Shown here: positions 16,368 through 25,175 of the stretch, in pieces
Numbering within the stretch: the stretch's first letter is position 1
How the letters are laid out: each line of letters begins with the position of its first letter
Source of the DNA: CAZPUS01 sp964589825
GTDB lineage: Bacteria; Fibrobacterota; Chitinivibrionia; Chitinivibrionales; WJKA01
NCBI GenBank assembly: GCA_964589825.1
Contig: CAZPUS010000006.1
Span: forward strand, 50,395 to 114,394
Direction of reading: 5' to 3'
Length of the DNA stretch: 64,000 nt
Translations under genes and position numbers: made by a program
The notes under the pieces: model-generated
Seen by the model: only the letters and a program-made list of their open reading frames with translations
What the model was told of the DNA's origin: nothing
Database searches by the model: none

Positions 16368-17423
16368 ATGGGGAGATCCGTAACAAGAGGGTGGATGGTA
16401 GCGGTATGTTGTGTTGCAGTGAGTGCAACGGCGGTATTTGCACAAAAGGAAAAAGGACTGCTCGGGGCCGGGGCCACATTCCCCTATCCTCTTTATTCGA
16501 AAATGTTCGATGTATATCATAAAAAATATGATATTCAAATCAACTACCAGTCAATAGGTTCAGGCGGCGGTATCCGGCAGCTAAAAAATAAGACCGTCGA
16601 TTTCGGAGCAACCGATGCATTTATGACCGATGAAGGGCTTGCGGATGCAAAAGGTGAAATCATTCACATCCCCATGTGCCTCGGTGCGGTAGTGGTTACC
16701 TATAAACTGCCGGGAAGTCCCAAACTGAAACTTTCCCCCGATGTGCTCGCGGATATTTTCATGGGCAAAATTAAAAAGTGGAATCACAAAAGGATTCAGC
16801 AGCTCAACAAGGACGTTACCCTGCCAAATCTGAACATATTCGTTATACATCGATCGGATGCCAGCGGTACCTCGTTCATATTTACCGATTATATGTCCAA
16901 AATAAGCAGCGAGTGGAAAAAGAACGTCGGTACGGGTAAATCGGTTAAATGGCCCACAGGACTGGGAGCAAAGGGCAACGAAGGCGTCGCGGGCCTTATC
17001 AAACAGACTAAGGGAAGTATCGGCTACTGCGAATTGGCTTATACCATTCAGAACGATATGCCGCAGGCCATGCTCAAAAACAAGGCCGGTAACTACATAG
17101 CACCGGAAATCGCATCGATAAGCAAAGCCGCTGCAATGGATATTCCTGCGGATACGAGGGTATCTATCACCAATACGGCTGCTGAGCAGGGATATCCGGT
17201 CTCCGGTTTTACCTGGGTTATCGTGTATAAGGAGCAGTCGTATAACAACAGATCGAAAGAAAAGGCGCAGAGCCTGGTGAATCTTTTATGGTGGATGATA
17301 CACGAAGGACAGCAATATTGTAAACCGCTCGATTATGCTCCCCTTCCGCAGGAGGCGGTTTCAAAAGCGGAAGCGCTGGTTAAAGAAATCGAATATAGCG
17401 GTACGGAGTTGTTGAAGAAATAG
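16368..17423 (+). CDS. pstS: phosphate ABC transporter substrate-binding protein
   Basis: Periplasmic phosphate receptor of the high-affinity Pst system. The 351-residue protein has a signal peptide ending ATAVFA (about residue 25). Phosphate-binding segments are GAGATFPYPLY, GSGGGIRQL, DFGATDAFM and RSDASGTSFIFTDYM. The ribosome site AAGGAGG is strong. It is the first gene of the operon, directly under the Pho box. Regulation by phosphate limitation through PhoB is well supported by the promoter. Confidence 0.96.
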   Translation: MGRSVTRGWMVAVCCVAVSATAVFAQKEKGLLGAGATFPYPLYSKMFDVYHKKYDIQINYQSIGSGGGIRQLKNKTVDFGATDAFMTDEGLADAKGEIIHIPMCLGAVVVTYKLPGSPKLKLSPDVLADIFMGKIKKWNHKRIQQLNKDVTLPNLNIFVIHRSDASGTSFIFTDYMSKISSEWKKNVGTGKSVKWPTGLGAKGNEGVAGLIKQTKGSIGYCELAYTIQNDMPQAMLKNKAGNYIAPEIASISKAAAMDIPADTRVSITNTAAEQGYPVSGFTWVIVYKEQSYNNRSKEKAQSLVNLLWWMIHEGQQYCKPLDYAPLPQEAVSKAEALVKEIEYSGTELLKK

Positions 17424-17469
17424 GCCGCTGTCTGCCCCTCAGTAATTTTTTGACAGGATTAATGCCACG

Positions 17470-18375
17470 GTGAACAGTACATACAGCCAGAATCGCAGAC
17501 GCAGGTTCGCGATCGGTGACAGACTTTTTTCCTTTTCGCTGCTGGGCTCCTCCCACCTCATGGTGGTGTTGCTCGTTGCAATATTTATCACACTGGTTGC
17601 GGCATCGTGGCTTTCGATCCGTACGTTCGGTTTTCAATTCATTACTTCGGTCGAATGGAACCCGGTTAACCGTGAATTCGGCGCACTTGCGTTTATTGCC
17701 GGGACCCTTCTTTCATCATTTCTTGCGCTGGCCATCTCGGTTCCTTTTTCGATCGCGATTGCCCTCTACCTGGGAGAATACTTCAAGGGTGGATTCATCT
17801 CGTCATTTTTGCGCAGTATGGTGGAGCTGATGGCCGGCATACCGTCGGTGGTGTATGGTTTGTGGGGGCTCTTTTTTCTCGTACCGCTGGTGCGTACCAT
17901 GGAAATGGCTATGGGAGTCCCTCCGTACGGGGTGGGTGTGCTGTCTGCCTCGCTTATTCTGGCGATAATGATCATCCCCTATTCCGCCTCGGTCGCACGT
18001 GAGGTAATAAGCATGGTACCGACACCGCTCAAGGATGCGGCGTATTCACTGGGGCTTACCCGGTTCGAGGTGATAATGAAAGTGGTGCTTCCCTATGCGC
18101 GTTCCGGTATTTTCGCGGGAATTTTGCTCTCCTTTGGCAGAGCCATAGGAGAGACCATGGCGGTGACGATGCTTATCGGTAACAGAAACAGAATGCCCAC
18201 CGGCATTTTCAGCCCCGCAAATACCATGGCGAGTATCATTGCAAACGAATTCACGGAAGCAACCGAAGATATATACCTTTCTTCTCTTATGGAGATTGCC
18301 CTTTTGCTTTTCGTTATTTCTACAGTAATCAATATTGTGGGACGGGTGACGATAAACCGTCTCGGTCACGAGTAA
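17470..18375 (+). CDS. pstC: phosphate ABC transporter permease PstC
   Basis: Inner-membrane channel subunit of the Pst transporter, 301 residues with about six membrane segments. The membrane core contains GIPSVVYGLWGLFFLVPL, and the ABC-coupling EAA-like loop is around LKDAAYSLGLTRFEVIMKVVLP, continuing to GRAIGETMAVTMLIGN. The start is a GTG at 17470. It lies 46 bp after pstS and 20 bp before pstA. Confidence 0.94.
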   Translation: MNSTYSQNRRRRFAIGDRLFSFSLLGSSHLMVVLLVAIFITLVAASWLSIRTFGFQFITSVEWNPVNREFGALAFIAGTLLSSFLALAISVPFSIAIALYLGEYFKGGFISSFLRSMVELMAGIPSVVYGLWGLFFLVPLVRTMEMAMGVPPYGVGVLSASLILAIMIIPYSASVAREVISMVPTPLKDAAYSLGLTRFEVIMKVVLPYARSGIFAGILLSFGRAIGETMAVTMLIGNRNRMPTGIFSPANTMASIIANEFTEATEDIYLSSLMEIALLLFVISTVINIVGRVTINRLGHE

Positions 18376-18395
18376 TTGTATCGGCAGAGTCACGA

Positions 18396-19247
18396 ATGAA
18401 CACGGTAAAAAACAGAAAACGCTCTATCGCGAACGCGACATTCAAATCGTGCGTGATCGCCTTGTCCGTTTTTTCTATTATCCCGCTGCTTCTTATCCTG
18501 TTTCATATCTTTATCGAGGGGATTTCATCGATAAAACCGAGCTTTTTCACCACTCTGCCCAAGCCGGTAGGTGAAGAAGGTGGTGGAATCGCCCACGCAA
18601 TTGTCGGCAGCATATTTATCGTGTTTTTCGCCACGCTGTTTTCACTCCCGTTCGGCGTGTCGGTGGGAGTGTATCTCTCTGAAGCAAAACGAAGCACATT
18701 CGGGGACGTGGTGCGAATCTGCATGGAAGTGTTGCAGGGCGTGCCTTCTATTGTAATAGGAATCATTGCGTATATCTGGGTGGTACAGCCGATGGGGCAT
18801 TTCAGTGCGATTTCGGGTTCGGTGGCGCTTGCCATAATGATGCTGCCGGTGGTGGTACGCAGTACCGAGGAGACGCTGTCGCTCATACCGGGAAATTTGA
18901 AAGAAGCATCCCTTGCACTGGGTGCGCCGTATTATCTGACCATGATAAAGGTTATTATTCCCGCAGGTTTGAGCGGAATCATTACCGGTGTGCTTTTGAG
19001 TGTTGCACGGATCGCCGGAGAGACGGCGCCGCTTCTGTTTACTGCATTTGGCAGCCAGTTCATGAATCTGGATATGACCAAGCCCATGGGATCGTTGCCC
19101 CAGGTAATATACGTGTATGCAATAAGTCCCTACGATTCGTGGCATTCGCTTGCATGGGGAGCCTCACTGGTACTCATAGTGCTGGTTCTGGGACTAAATA
19201 TCATATCCCGTGTGGTTGCGCGCCGGTGGAACCGGTTCCAAAAATAA
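18396..19247 (+). CDS. pstA: phosphate ABC transporter permease PstA
   Basis: Second channel subunit of the Pst system, 283 residues with about six membrane segments. Family motifs are GVPSIVIGIIAY in the middle, the coupling loop LKEASLALGAPYYLTMIKVIIP and VARIAGETAPLLFTAFG. The gene is followed after 14 bp by phoB rather than by pstB, which is the less usual order. Confidence 0.94.
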   Translation: MNTVKNRKRSIANATFKSCVIALSVFSIIPLLLILFHIFIEGISSIKPSFFTTLPKPVGEEGGGIAHAIVGSIFIVFFATLFSLPFGVSVGVYLSEAKRSTFGDVVRICMEVLQGVPSIVIGIIAYIWVVQPMGHFSAISGSVALAIMMLPVVVRSTEETLSLIPGNLKEASLALGAPYYLTMIKVIIPAGLSGIITGVLLSVARIAGETAPLLFTAFGSQFMNLDMTKPMGSLPQVIYVYAISPYDSWHSLAWGASLVLIVLVLGLNIISRVVARRWNRFQK

Positions 19248-19261
19248 ACGGAGAGAGTGGA

Positions 19262-19969
19262 ATGTCTTCCAAGCAGATTGTTTATGCGGTAGAGGATGAA
19301 GAGGATATTCTCGAGCTGATCACGTATAATCTTACGAAGGAAGGCTTTCCGGTCGAGGGGTTTATCAATGGAGAAGAGCTGCTCGAGCGGGTGGCGAGGC
19401 AGCGACCATCGTGCATTGTCGTCGATCTTATGTTGCCGGGAATAGACGGACTCGAAATATGCAAACGAATTCGCAATCAACCGGCAACCGAAGAAGTGGG
19501 CCTGATTATTTTAACCGCCAAAGGGGAGGAAGCGGATATTGTAACCGGCCTCGAGCTGGGAGCGGATGATTATATCGTAAAGCCGTTCAGCCCCCGTGTG
19601 CTTATTGCGCGAATAAAAGCGGTTTTGCGACGAAAGGCTCATATCCAGGAAGAGGGTGGAGAACAGGGGCGAGAACTCAGAATCAATAATATCTGTATTC
19701 ATCCCGGCAGGTACGAGGTTACGGTCGACGATGAGCCGGTTCATTTTACCTCCTCCGAATTCAAGACCCTGTACTTTCTTGCCAGCAGGCCAGGGTGGGT
19801 TTTTACACGGGGACAGATCGTCGATTACGTGCACGGAGAGAATTATCCCGTGACTGACAGAAGTGTTGATGTAATGGTTGCAGGGGTGCGCAAAAAACTG
19901 GGAAATGCAGGGGATTTTGTCGAAACCGTACGAGGGATCGGATATCGTTTTAAAGGACCGGTGAGCTGA
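19262..19969 (+). CDS. phoB: PhoB/PhoP-type response regulator
   Basis: Transcription regulator of the phosphate response, 235 residues. The receiver domain has the acidic pair E11-D12, phosphoacceptor D55 in CIVVDLMLPG and K in DDYIVKPFSP. The C-terminal OmpR-type winged helix ends with DVMVAGVRKKLG and VRGIGYRF. The start at 19262 follows GGAGAGAG; the open frame extends upstream into pstA but without similarity. Its stop is 2 bp from phoR. It probably binds the Pho box at 16155-16193. Confidence 0.92.
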   Translation: MSSKQIVYAVEDEEDILELITYNLTKEGFPVEGFINGEELLERVARQRPSCIVVDLMLPGIDGLEICKRIRNQPATEEVGLIILTAKGEEADIVTGLELGADDYIVKPFSPRVLIARIKAVLRRKAHIQEEGGEQGRELRINNICIHPGRYEVTVDDEPVHFTSSEFKTLYFLASRPGWVFTRGQIVDYVHGENYPVTDRSVDVMVAGVRKKLGNAGDFVETVRGIGYRFKGPVS

Positions 19970-19971
19970 CA

Positions 19972-21759
19972 ATGGCGCTGCGATCGATTGGGTGGCATTA
20001 TCTACTGACCTTTATTATAGTGGTGGTGCTCATGGGTGCCGGGCTCTTTTTTTTTGCGGTCGGCGGAATCAATAACGCATTGCAGCAGAAAACGCGTACC
20101 AAGCTCAAGGAACATACAAGGCGTGTAATTACACGCCTCGAAAAAAACGGGACAGTATCGAACACCGCCACAGATATGGATTCTGTCGTGCACTCATTTC
20201 ACAGGTTTTCAGACATCGATTGCGAAATTATTTCGCCCGACGGGGTGATCCTGGGGACATCTATTCCGATGAACGAGGCCGGATATACGTCGCTTAGTAT
20301 GCCGGAGATACAGCAGGCACTCGACAGCGATACCGCTACCGCGATACGCTACAGTTCTGCGCGACAGCAACAGCTTGTCTTTATTGCCGTGCCGATTACC
20401 GAACGCGGAAAAGTAACGGCAGTGGTTCATACATTTATGCCGGTAATAGCCAACGATGTTGCATCGGTGTTTTATGTACGCTCATTTTTTGTGCTTCTGG
20501 GTGCAATGGTGCTTGGCCTGATGGCGTTCGTGTATATCTCCGCAAAGGTGAGCCGGTCGTTCGATACCGCGGAGCAAAAGATAGAGCGTTTTGGCCTGGG
20601 AGACCTTAGCCCGGGGTATGAATTCCACAATGTAAAGGAGACCGCTCAGTTATCGCGGTCACTCAACGAAATGGCGGTGCAGATAGATACGTCAATAAAA
20701 GCGTTGGTGCGCCAGAAAAACGAGCGCAAGGCCATATTTTCTGCCATGGTGGAAGGAGTCGTTGCGGTAGATAATGAAGAAAAAATTATACTGATGAATG
20801 AGGCGGCGGCGCATATTCTCGATGTGTCTATCGAAGAAGTGCGCGGCAAGTGGGTACAGCAGGTCATTCGCAGTTCTGAGCTGCAGGAGTTCGTCAGACG
20901 CCTGCTCAATGAAAAGGTGTCGATGATGCGCGAGATTACGTTTTCGATGCATTTCAATACCGAAAAAACGATAGAAGTGCAAGGTAATGTCCTGGCAGAT
21001 GAAACTAGCGGCGTAATATTCGTACTGCATGACATTACGCATCTTAAAAAGCTGGAGAATATTCGAAAGGAGTTTGTGGCGAATGTGTCGCACGAACTGC
21101 GTACTCCGGTTACCACAATAAAAGGGTTCGTTGAGACGCTGCTGGGAGGCGCTGCGGATACCGAGGCGGAGCGCACCCATTTTCTGAATATAATTGAAAA
21201 ACACGTCAATCGTCTCAATTCGCTTATCGATGATCTTATGGCGATTTCGCGTCTTGAAAAGGATAATCTGGAGGTACAGCTTCAACTGGAAACCACCCGT
21301 CTCGATGCGGTCGTAGCGAATGCGCTTGAGGTTATTTCGCCCAGAGCGAAAAAGCGTGATATAAAGATGGTTATTAATGGAGAAGAGAACCTTCGGGCAA
21401 AACTCGATTCATCGCTTTTTGAGCAGGCACTCATTAACCTGGTCGATAATGCGATTAAATACAGTGAGCCGGGCACGTCGGTGTACATATGCAAGCGACG
21501 TACAGAAAAGACAATAGAAGTTTCGGTTAAAGACGAAGGGCAGGGCATAAAGAAGGAGAACATACCGAGGCTTTTTGAGCGATTCTATCGTGTCGATAAA
21601 GCACGAAGCAGAAATATGGGAGGTACCGGACTGGGACTGTCGATTGTCAAGCACATTGTATCCGCACACCGTGGGACGATACTCGTGAACAGTACACCGG
21701 GTAAGGGGAGTACGTTTACCGTGGTGCTACCGAATAATTCGCATAAGGAGAATGTATGA
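19972..21759 (+). CDS. phoR: phosphate-regulon sensor histidine kinase PhoR
   Basis: A 595-residue membrane sensor kinase. Two membrane helices (about 9-33 and 168-190) flank a periplasmic domain of about 130 residues, longer than in E. coli PhoR and more like the Bacillus type. A HAMP segment (190-245) and a PAS domain (255-355) follow. The HisKA motif is VSHELRTPVTTIKGF with H374, and the ATPase shows NLVDNAIKYS, DEGQGIKKE and GGTGLGLSIVK. It is adjacent to phoB and overlaps pstB by 4 bp (ATGA). Confidence 0.93.
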   Translation: MALRSIGWHYLLTFIIVVVLMGAGLFFFAVGGINNALQQKTRTKLKEHTRRVITRLEKNGTVSNTATDMDSVVHSFHRFSDIDCEIISPDGVILGTSIPMNEAGYTSLSMPEIQQALDSDTATAIRYSSARQQQLVFIAVPITERGKVTAVVHTFMPVIANDVASVFYVRSFFVLLGAMVLGLMAFVYISAKVSRSFDTAEQKIERFGLGDLSPGYEFHNVKETAQLSRSLNEMAVQIDTSIKALVRQKNERKAIFSAMVEGVVAVDNEEKIILMNEAAAHILDVSIEEVRGKWVQQVIRSSELQEFVRRLLNEKVSMMREITFSMHFNTEKTIEVQGNVLADETSGVIFVLHDITHLKKLENIRKEFVANVSHELRTPVTTIKGFVETLLGGAADTEAERTHFLNIIEKHVNRLNSLIDDLMAISRLEKDNLEVQLQLETTRLDAVVANALEVISPRAKKRDIKMVINGEENLRAKLDSSLFEQALINLVDNAIKYSEPGTSVYICKRRTEKTIEVSVKDEGQGIKKENIPRLFERFYRVDKARSRNMGGTGLGLSIVKHIVSAHRGTILVNSTPGKGSTFTVVLPNNSHKENV

Positions 21760-22526
21760 AACAGGGATCTGTTCAAGCAAAAATCGCGACACAAAGCCTT
21801 AACTTCTTTTATGGCCAGAGCCAGGCATTGTTCGATGTAAGTATTGAAGTACCACAGGGGCATGTAACGGCACTTATCGGTCCTTCGGGGTGTGGTAAAT
21901 CGACGTGGCTTCGGACGATAAACAGAATGAACGATACCATTAGTGGAACCCGTGTGGAGGGGAAGGTAACCATCGACGGCAGGGATATATACGATAAGGA
22001 TACCGATGTGGTACAGTTGCGTAAGAATGTCGGGATGATTTTTCAGCAGTCCACACCGTTTCCAAAGTCCATATTCGACAATGTCTCGTTTGGTCCTCGT
22101 GTACACGGTATCCGCAAGCGTGAACAACTGGAGGAGATCGTCGAAACGGCATTGAAAAACGCAGGGTTATGGCGTGAAGTAAAGGATCGTTTGTATACCA
22201 GCGCGATGGGACTATCCGGCGGACAACAGCAGCGCCTGTGTATTGCCCGGGCCATTGCGGTTTCACCGCAGATATTGTTGATGGACGAGCCGGCCTCGGC
22301 GCTCGATCCAAAGGCCACTACCCGTATAGAGGATCTTATAAAGGAACTTCGTGGGGAATACACGATTGTGATTGTGACGCACAATATGCAGCAGGCATCA
22401 CGTGTCTCCGATTATACCGCGTTCTTTTTCGAAGGGGCACTTGTCGAATTCGGCTCAACCGAGCACATCTTTACAAACCCGGATAAAGAAAAAACAGAAG
22501 ATTACATTACCGGCAAATTCGGATAA
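21756..22526 (+). CDS. pstB: phosphate ABC transporter ATPase PstB
   Basis: ATPase that drives the Pst transporter, 256 residues. It has Walker A GPSGCGKST, Q-loop GMIFQQSTPFPKS, signature LSGGQQQRLCIARA, Walker B ILLMDEPASALDP and the switch histidine in VTHNMQQA. Placement after phoR, with a 4-bp overlap, separates it from pstCA. PhoU follows, consistent with the usual pstB-phoU pairing. Confidence 0.95.
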   Translation: MKQGSVQAKIATQSLNFFYGQSQALFDVSIEVPQGHVTALIGPSGCGKSTWLRTINRMNDTISGTRVEGKVTIDGRDIYDKDTDVVQLRKNVGMIFQQSTPFPKSIFDNVSFGPRVHGIRKREQLEEIVETALKNAGLWREVKDRLYTSAMGLSGGQQQRLCIARAIAVSPQILLMDEPASALDPKATTRIEDLIKELRGEYTIVIVTHNMQQASRVSDYTAFFFEGALVEFGSTEHIFTNPDKEKTEDYITGKFG

Positions 22527-22601
22527 TTGTATATTTATGCATATAACTTCCCGGAGAGCAACGTGCTGAAGCTTCAGGGACGGTAACCCGGAGATACTAT
22601 T

Positions 22602-23267
22602 ATGTCGATGTTTTTTTACAAAGAAGTGGATCGTCTGAAAAAAGAATTGCTTTCTCTTGCGACTATTGTTGAAGAACAGTTCGACTGGGCGGTCCGGGTC
22701 GTTAACGACCGTGACGAAGACCTCGCAAAAAAAGTGAAAGAACGGGATAAAAAAATCGATCAACGGGAGACTGAGGTCGAAGAAGAGTGTCTGAAAGTAT
22801 TGTCTCTCTATCAACCGGTTGCAACCGACATGCGTTTTATTATTGCGGTGCTCAAAATCAACAACGATCTGGAACGTGTGGGAGATCTTTCGGTCAATAT
22901 AGCCAATCATGGCGCACTGCTTAACAAATGCAAAAAGCAAGAATCGCCGTTTGATATTTCTTCATTTGCGGAAAACGTCCGGACAATGATAATGAAAAGT
23001 ATCGATTCGCTTATTAAATACGACGCGCAGATTGCCCAGGGGGTGTGCAGGATGGATGATATGGTGGACGAGCATAATGCCAAAGTGCATAAAGACTGTA
23101 TTGAAATGATCAAACAGAATGCTTCGGACGCGGAATACTATCTTCATTATCTTTCTATCAGCCGTGATCTGGAACGTGTCGGTGATCATGCCACGAATAT
23201 CGCGGAAGACGTAATGTATACGATTAAAGGCGAGATAGTACGACACGGTAAAGGAATACAAACATAG
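22602..23267 (+). CDS. phoU: phosphate signalling protein PhoU
   Basis: Negative modulator linking Pst transport state to PhoR, 221 residues. It is all helical with two repeats of the PhoU metal-binding motif: the first in RVGDLSVNIANH, the second in RDLERVGDHATNIAEDVMY. The ATG follows a CCGGAG site. It closes the phosphate part of the operon. Confidence 0.94.
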   Translation: MSMFFYKEVDRLKKELLSLATIVEEQFDWAVRVVNDRDEDLAKKVKERDKKIDQRETEVEEECLKVLSLYQPVATDMRFIIAVLKINNDLERVGDLSVNIANHGALLNKCKKQESPFDISSFAENVRTMIMKSIDSLIKYDAQIAQGVCRMDDMVDEHNAKVHKDCIEMIKQNASDAEYYLHYLSISRDLERVGDHATNIAEDVMYTIKGEIVRHGKGIQT

Positions 23268-23276
23268 ATTATGAGG

Positions 23277-23438
23277 AGCTGAATCGAGTAAAACTGCGTG
23301 CGAAAGCCACTGTCCCCGCACCGCTGCTCTATCTGCAAAAATTGTCATTCTCCCCGCAATACTGTTTTATAATTTCAGCAGACACAATAGCGAAAATGCG
23401 GCTGCAGCTTTCACTAAAATCATTGCGTCATTTCAGCC
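23277..23438 (+). repeat. MITE-like repeat, diverged copy between phoU and STAS gene
   Basis: A 162-bp span starting AGCTGAATCGAGTAAAACTG and continuing GTGCGAAAGCC, CCGCACCGCTGCTCTAT. It ends GCAGCTTTCACTAAAATC and CATTTCAGCC. Length and order of landmarks match the family, but many positions have changed. Flanking triplets AGG and AGA agree at two of three bases. Confidence 0.55.
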
Positions 23439-23479
23439 AGACAGGTGTTTATCGGTTAATAGATACCGGGAGAGTCAAT

Positions 23480-23851
23480 ATGGAATTGTCTATCAGGGAA
23501 GAAAATTCACACACAGTCTTTATTGTGAAAGGCAAAATAGACTGGGCTGCGGCACGAACTCTTGACCGCAAAGTTACACAGTATCTCAATGACGGGAAAT
23601 CGAATATCGTATTTATACTCGATGAAGTGACCTTTGTCTGCAGTGGGGCAATTGGTGTGCTTGTATTCAACCTGAACAAGGCAAAGGAAAAAGGGGGCGC
23701 TCTTTTCATAATTGCCAATAACGAATATATCAATTCAATATTCGACACGCTTAAATTCGATATCGTATTCGACGGACTTTTATATAAAACCTACAAAGAT
23801 TTTCGTCGCGACGTGGTTCAGCACAATCATTTCAAGAAATATGCATCATGA
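23480..23851 (+). CDS. STAS-domain (anti-sigma-factor antagonist-like) protein
   Basis: A 123-residue single STAS domain. The core strand-helix ILDEVTFVCSGAIGVLVFNLNKAKEKG holds the serine normally phosphorylated in SpoIIAA-like proteins (CSG instead of the more common SSG). No anti-sigma kinase or phosphatase is adjacent, so its pathway is unknown. The start at 23480 has GGGAGA upstream; the frame remains open earlier through a repeat copy. Its end overlaps manA by 4 bp, so the two are probably cotranslated. Confidence 0.8.
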   Translation: MELSIREENSHTVFIVKGKIDWAAARTLDRKVTQYLNDGKSNIVFILDEVTFVCSGAIGVLVFNLNKAKEKGGALFIIANNEYINSIFDTLKFDIVFDGLLYKTYKDFRRDVVQHNHFKKYAS

Positions 23852-24933
23852 GCACGTTACCACTGCTGAAATGTACTCCTCTTTATAAGGAAAAAGTATG
23901 GGGTAATGGAAGAATTGCGGGGAAACTCAAGCATTCTTTGTCTCGGGATATGAGACTGGGAGAATCATGGGAGCTTTCGGACAGGGAAGATAGTCAAACA
24001 GTTGTTTCGGATGGGCCTTTCAAGAATGCGAATCTTCATGCGTTATTGGAGGAGTTTGGCGAAAGGATAACCGGTATTACATGTGATGCATTACCGCTCT
24101 TATATAAATTTATCGATGCAAACGATCGGTTGTCTCTCCAGGTTCATCCTGATGATGGCTACAGGCCGGATGGTAACGCCTCGTTGCGCAACGGAAAAAC
24201 CGAATGCTGGTATATCGTGGACGCTGAACCCGAAGCGGAACTGGTAATGGGATTTACAGGGCATATGGAGAAGGAAGAGATCGCACGCCGTGTTACTGAC
24301 AATACCATACTCGAGGTGTGTCAAAAGATACGGGTGGTGCCCGGAGACTGTATACATATACCGGCAGGAACTATCCATGCACCACTGGGTGGCGTATTGA
24401 TATACGAAATACAACAGAACTCGGATACCACGTTTCGCTTTTTTGACTGGGGAAGGGATCTTCCGGATCGTCCTCTTCATATAAAGGAATCATTGGAGGT
24501 CGTTGATCCCTGTTTTCGTGAAGGGTACCGAATAGAGCCAGTGGTAATTCCGGATAAGACCGAGGGGTTGCACCGTCTGTTTCGTGTGGGGTGTCGTTAT
24601 TTCGCGATGGAAGAATATCGGATTACCCGCCCTCTATGCGTACCGATAGTTTCGCGTCGATCGTTTCAGGTGGTGACGGTAATTGAAGGGGAAGGTGCAG
24701 TATGGGCAGAAGAAGAGAAAACAACTGCAACAAAGGGTGAAACGATACTGATTCCTTTTGATGCCCAACCGGTCAGGATAGAATCGTCCGGGAGTGCTCG
24801 TTTGCTTGTTTCGTATGTACCCGATCTGATGTATGATATCATCGAACCGTTGCGTACCATGGGGGTGGATGACGGGCGTATCACTGCACTCGGTGGGCCA
24901 CGGGCGCATAATTATTTCACTCGGTTTATATAA
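23848..24933 (+). CDS. manA: mannose-6-phosphate isomerase, class I
   Basis: Zinc enzyme interconverting mannose 6-phosphate and fructose 6-phosphate, 361 residues. The zinc and active-site segments are visible: LSLQVHPDD (Q/H), GKTECWYIVDAEP (E), DCIHIPAGTIHAP (H) and IYEIQQNSDTTFRFFDWGR. The length is that of the short, Bacillus-type enzyme. It overlaps the STAS gene start-to-stop by 4 bp. A diverged repeat copy begins two bases after the stop. Confidence 0.93.
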   Translation: MSTLPLLKCTPLYKEKVWGNGRIAGKLKHSLSRDMRLGESWELSDREDSQTVVSDGPFKNANLHALLEEFGERITGITCDALPLLYKFIDANDRLSLQVHPDDGYRPDGNASLRNGKTECWYIVDAEPEAELVMGFTGHMEKEEIARRVTDNTILEVCQKIRVVPGDCIHIPAGTIHAPLGGVLIYEIQQNSDTTFRFFDWGRDLPDRPLHIKESLEVVDPCFREGYRIEPVVIPDKTEGLHRLFRVGCRYFAMEEYRITRPLCVPIVSRRSFQVVTVIEGEGAVWAEEEKTTATKGETILIPFDAQPVRIESSGSARLLVSYVPDLMYDIIEPLRTMGVDDGRITALGGPRAHNYFTRFI

Positions 24934-24934
24934 A

Positions 24935-25098
24935 ATCTGACCCGGGCGACATTGCTCGTAAAAGCCGCTTCCATCCGCACTGCTCTTACGTTCGTGCAAA
25001 TAATGCGATAACCGGCACGTGCGACCTTTCAATTTCGAGAACACCAAAGGACCATGGCTCACAGGAGCATGTATCGGAACACGATCTATGCGATTCAA
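24935..25098 (+). repeat. MITE-like repeat, diverged copy at convergent gene ends
   Basis: Left end ATCTGACCCGGGCG, then AAAAGCCGCTTCCATCCGCA and CTGCTCTTAC, a loop ATGCGATAACC, TTTCGAGAAC and GGCTCACAGGAGC. It occupies the gap between manA and the GH20 gene, whose 3' end it does not reach. The right border is approximate. Confidence 0.6.
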
Positions 25099-25175
25099 AG
25101 CCATAGCGGCTCTCAAAGCTTTTGTGCCGTGGTGCGAGACCTGCATTCCGGTACAGAAACGGCGAGGCTTTTGTC

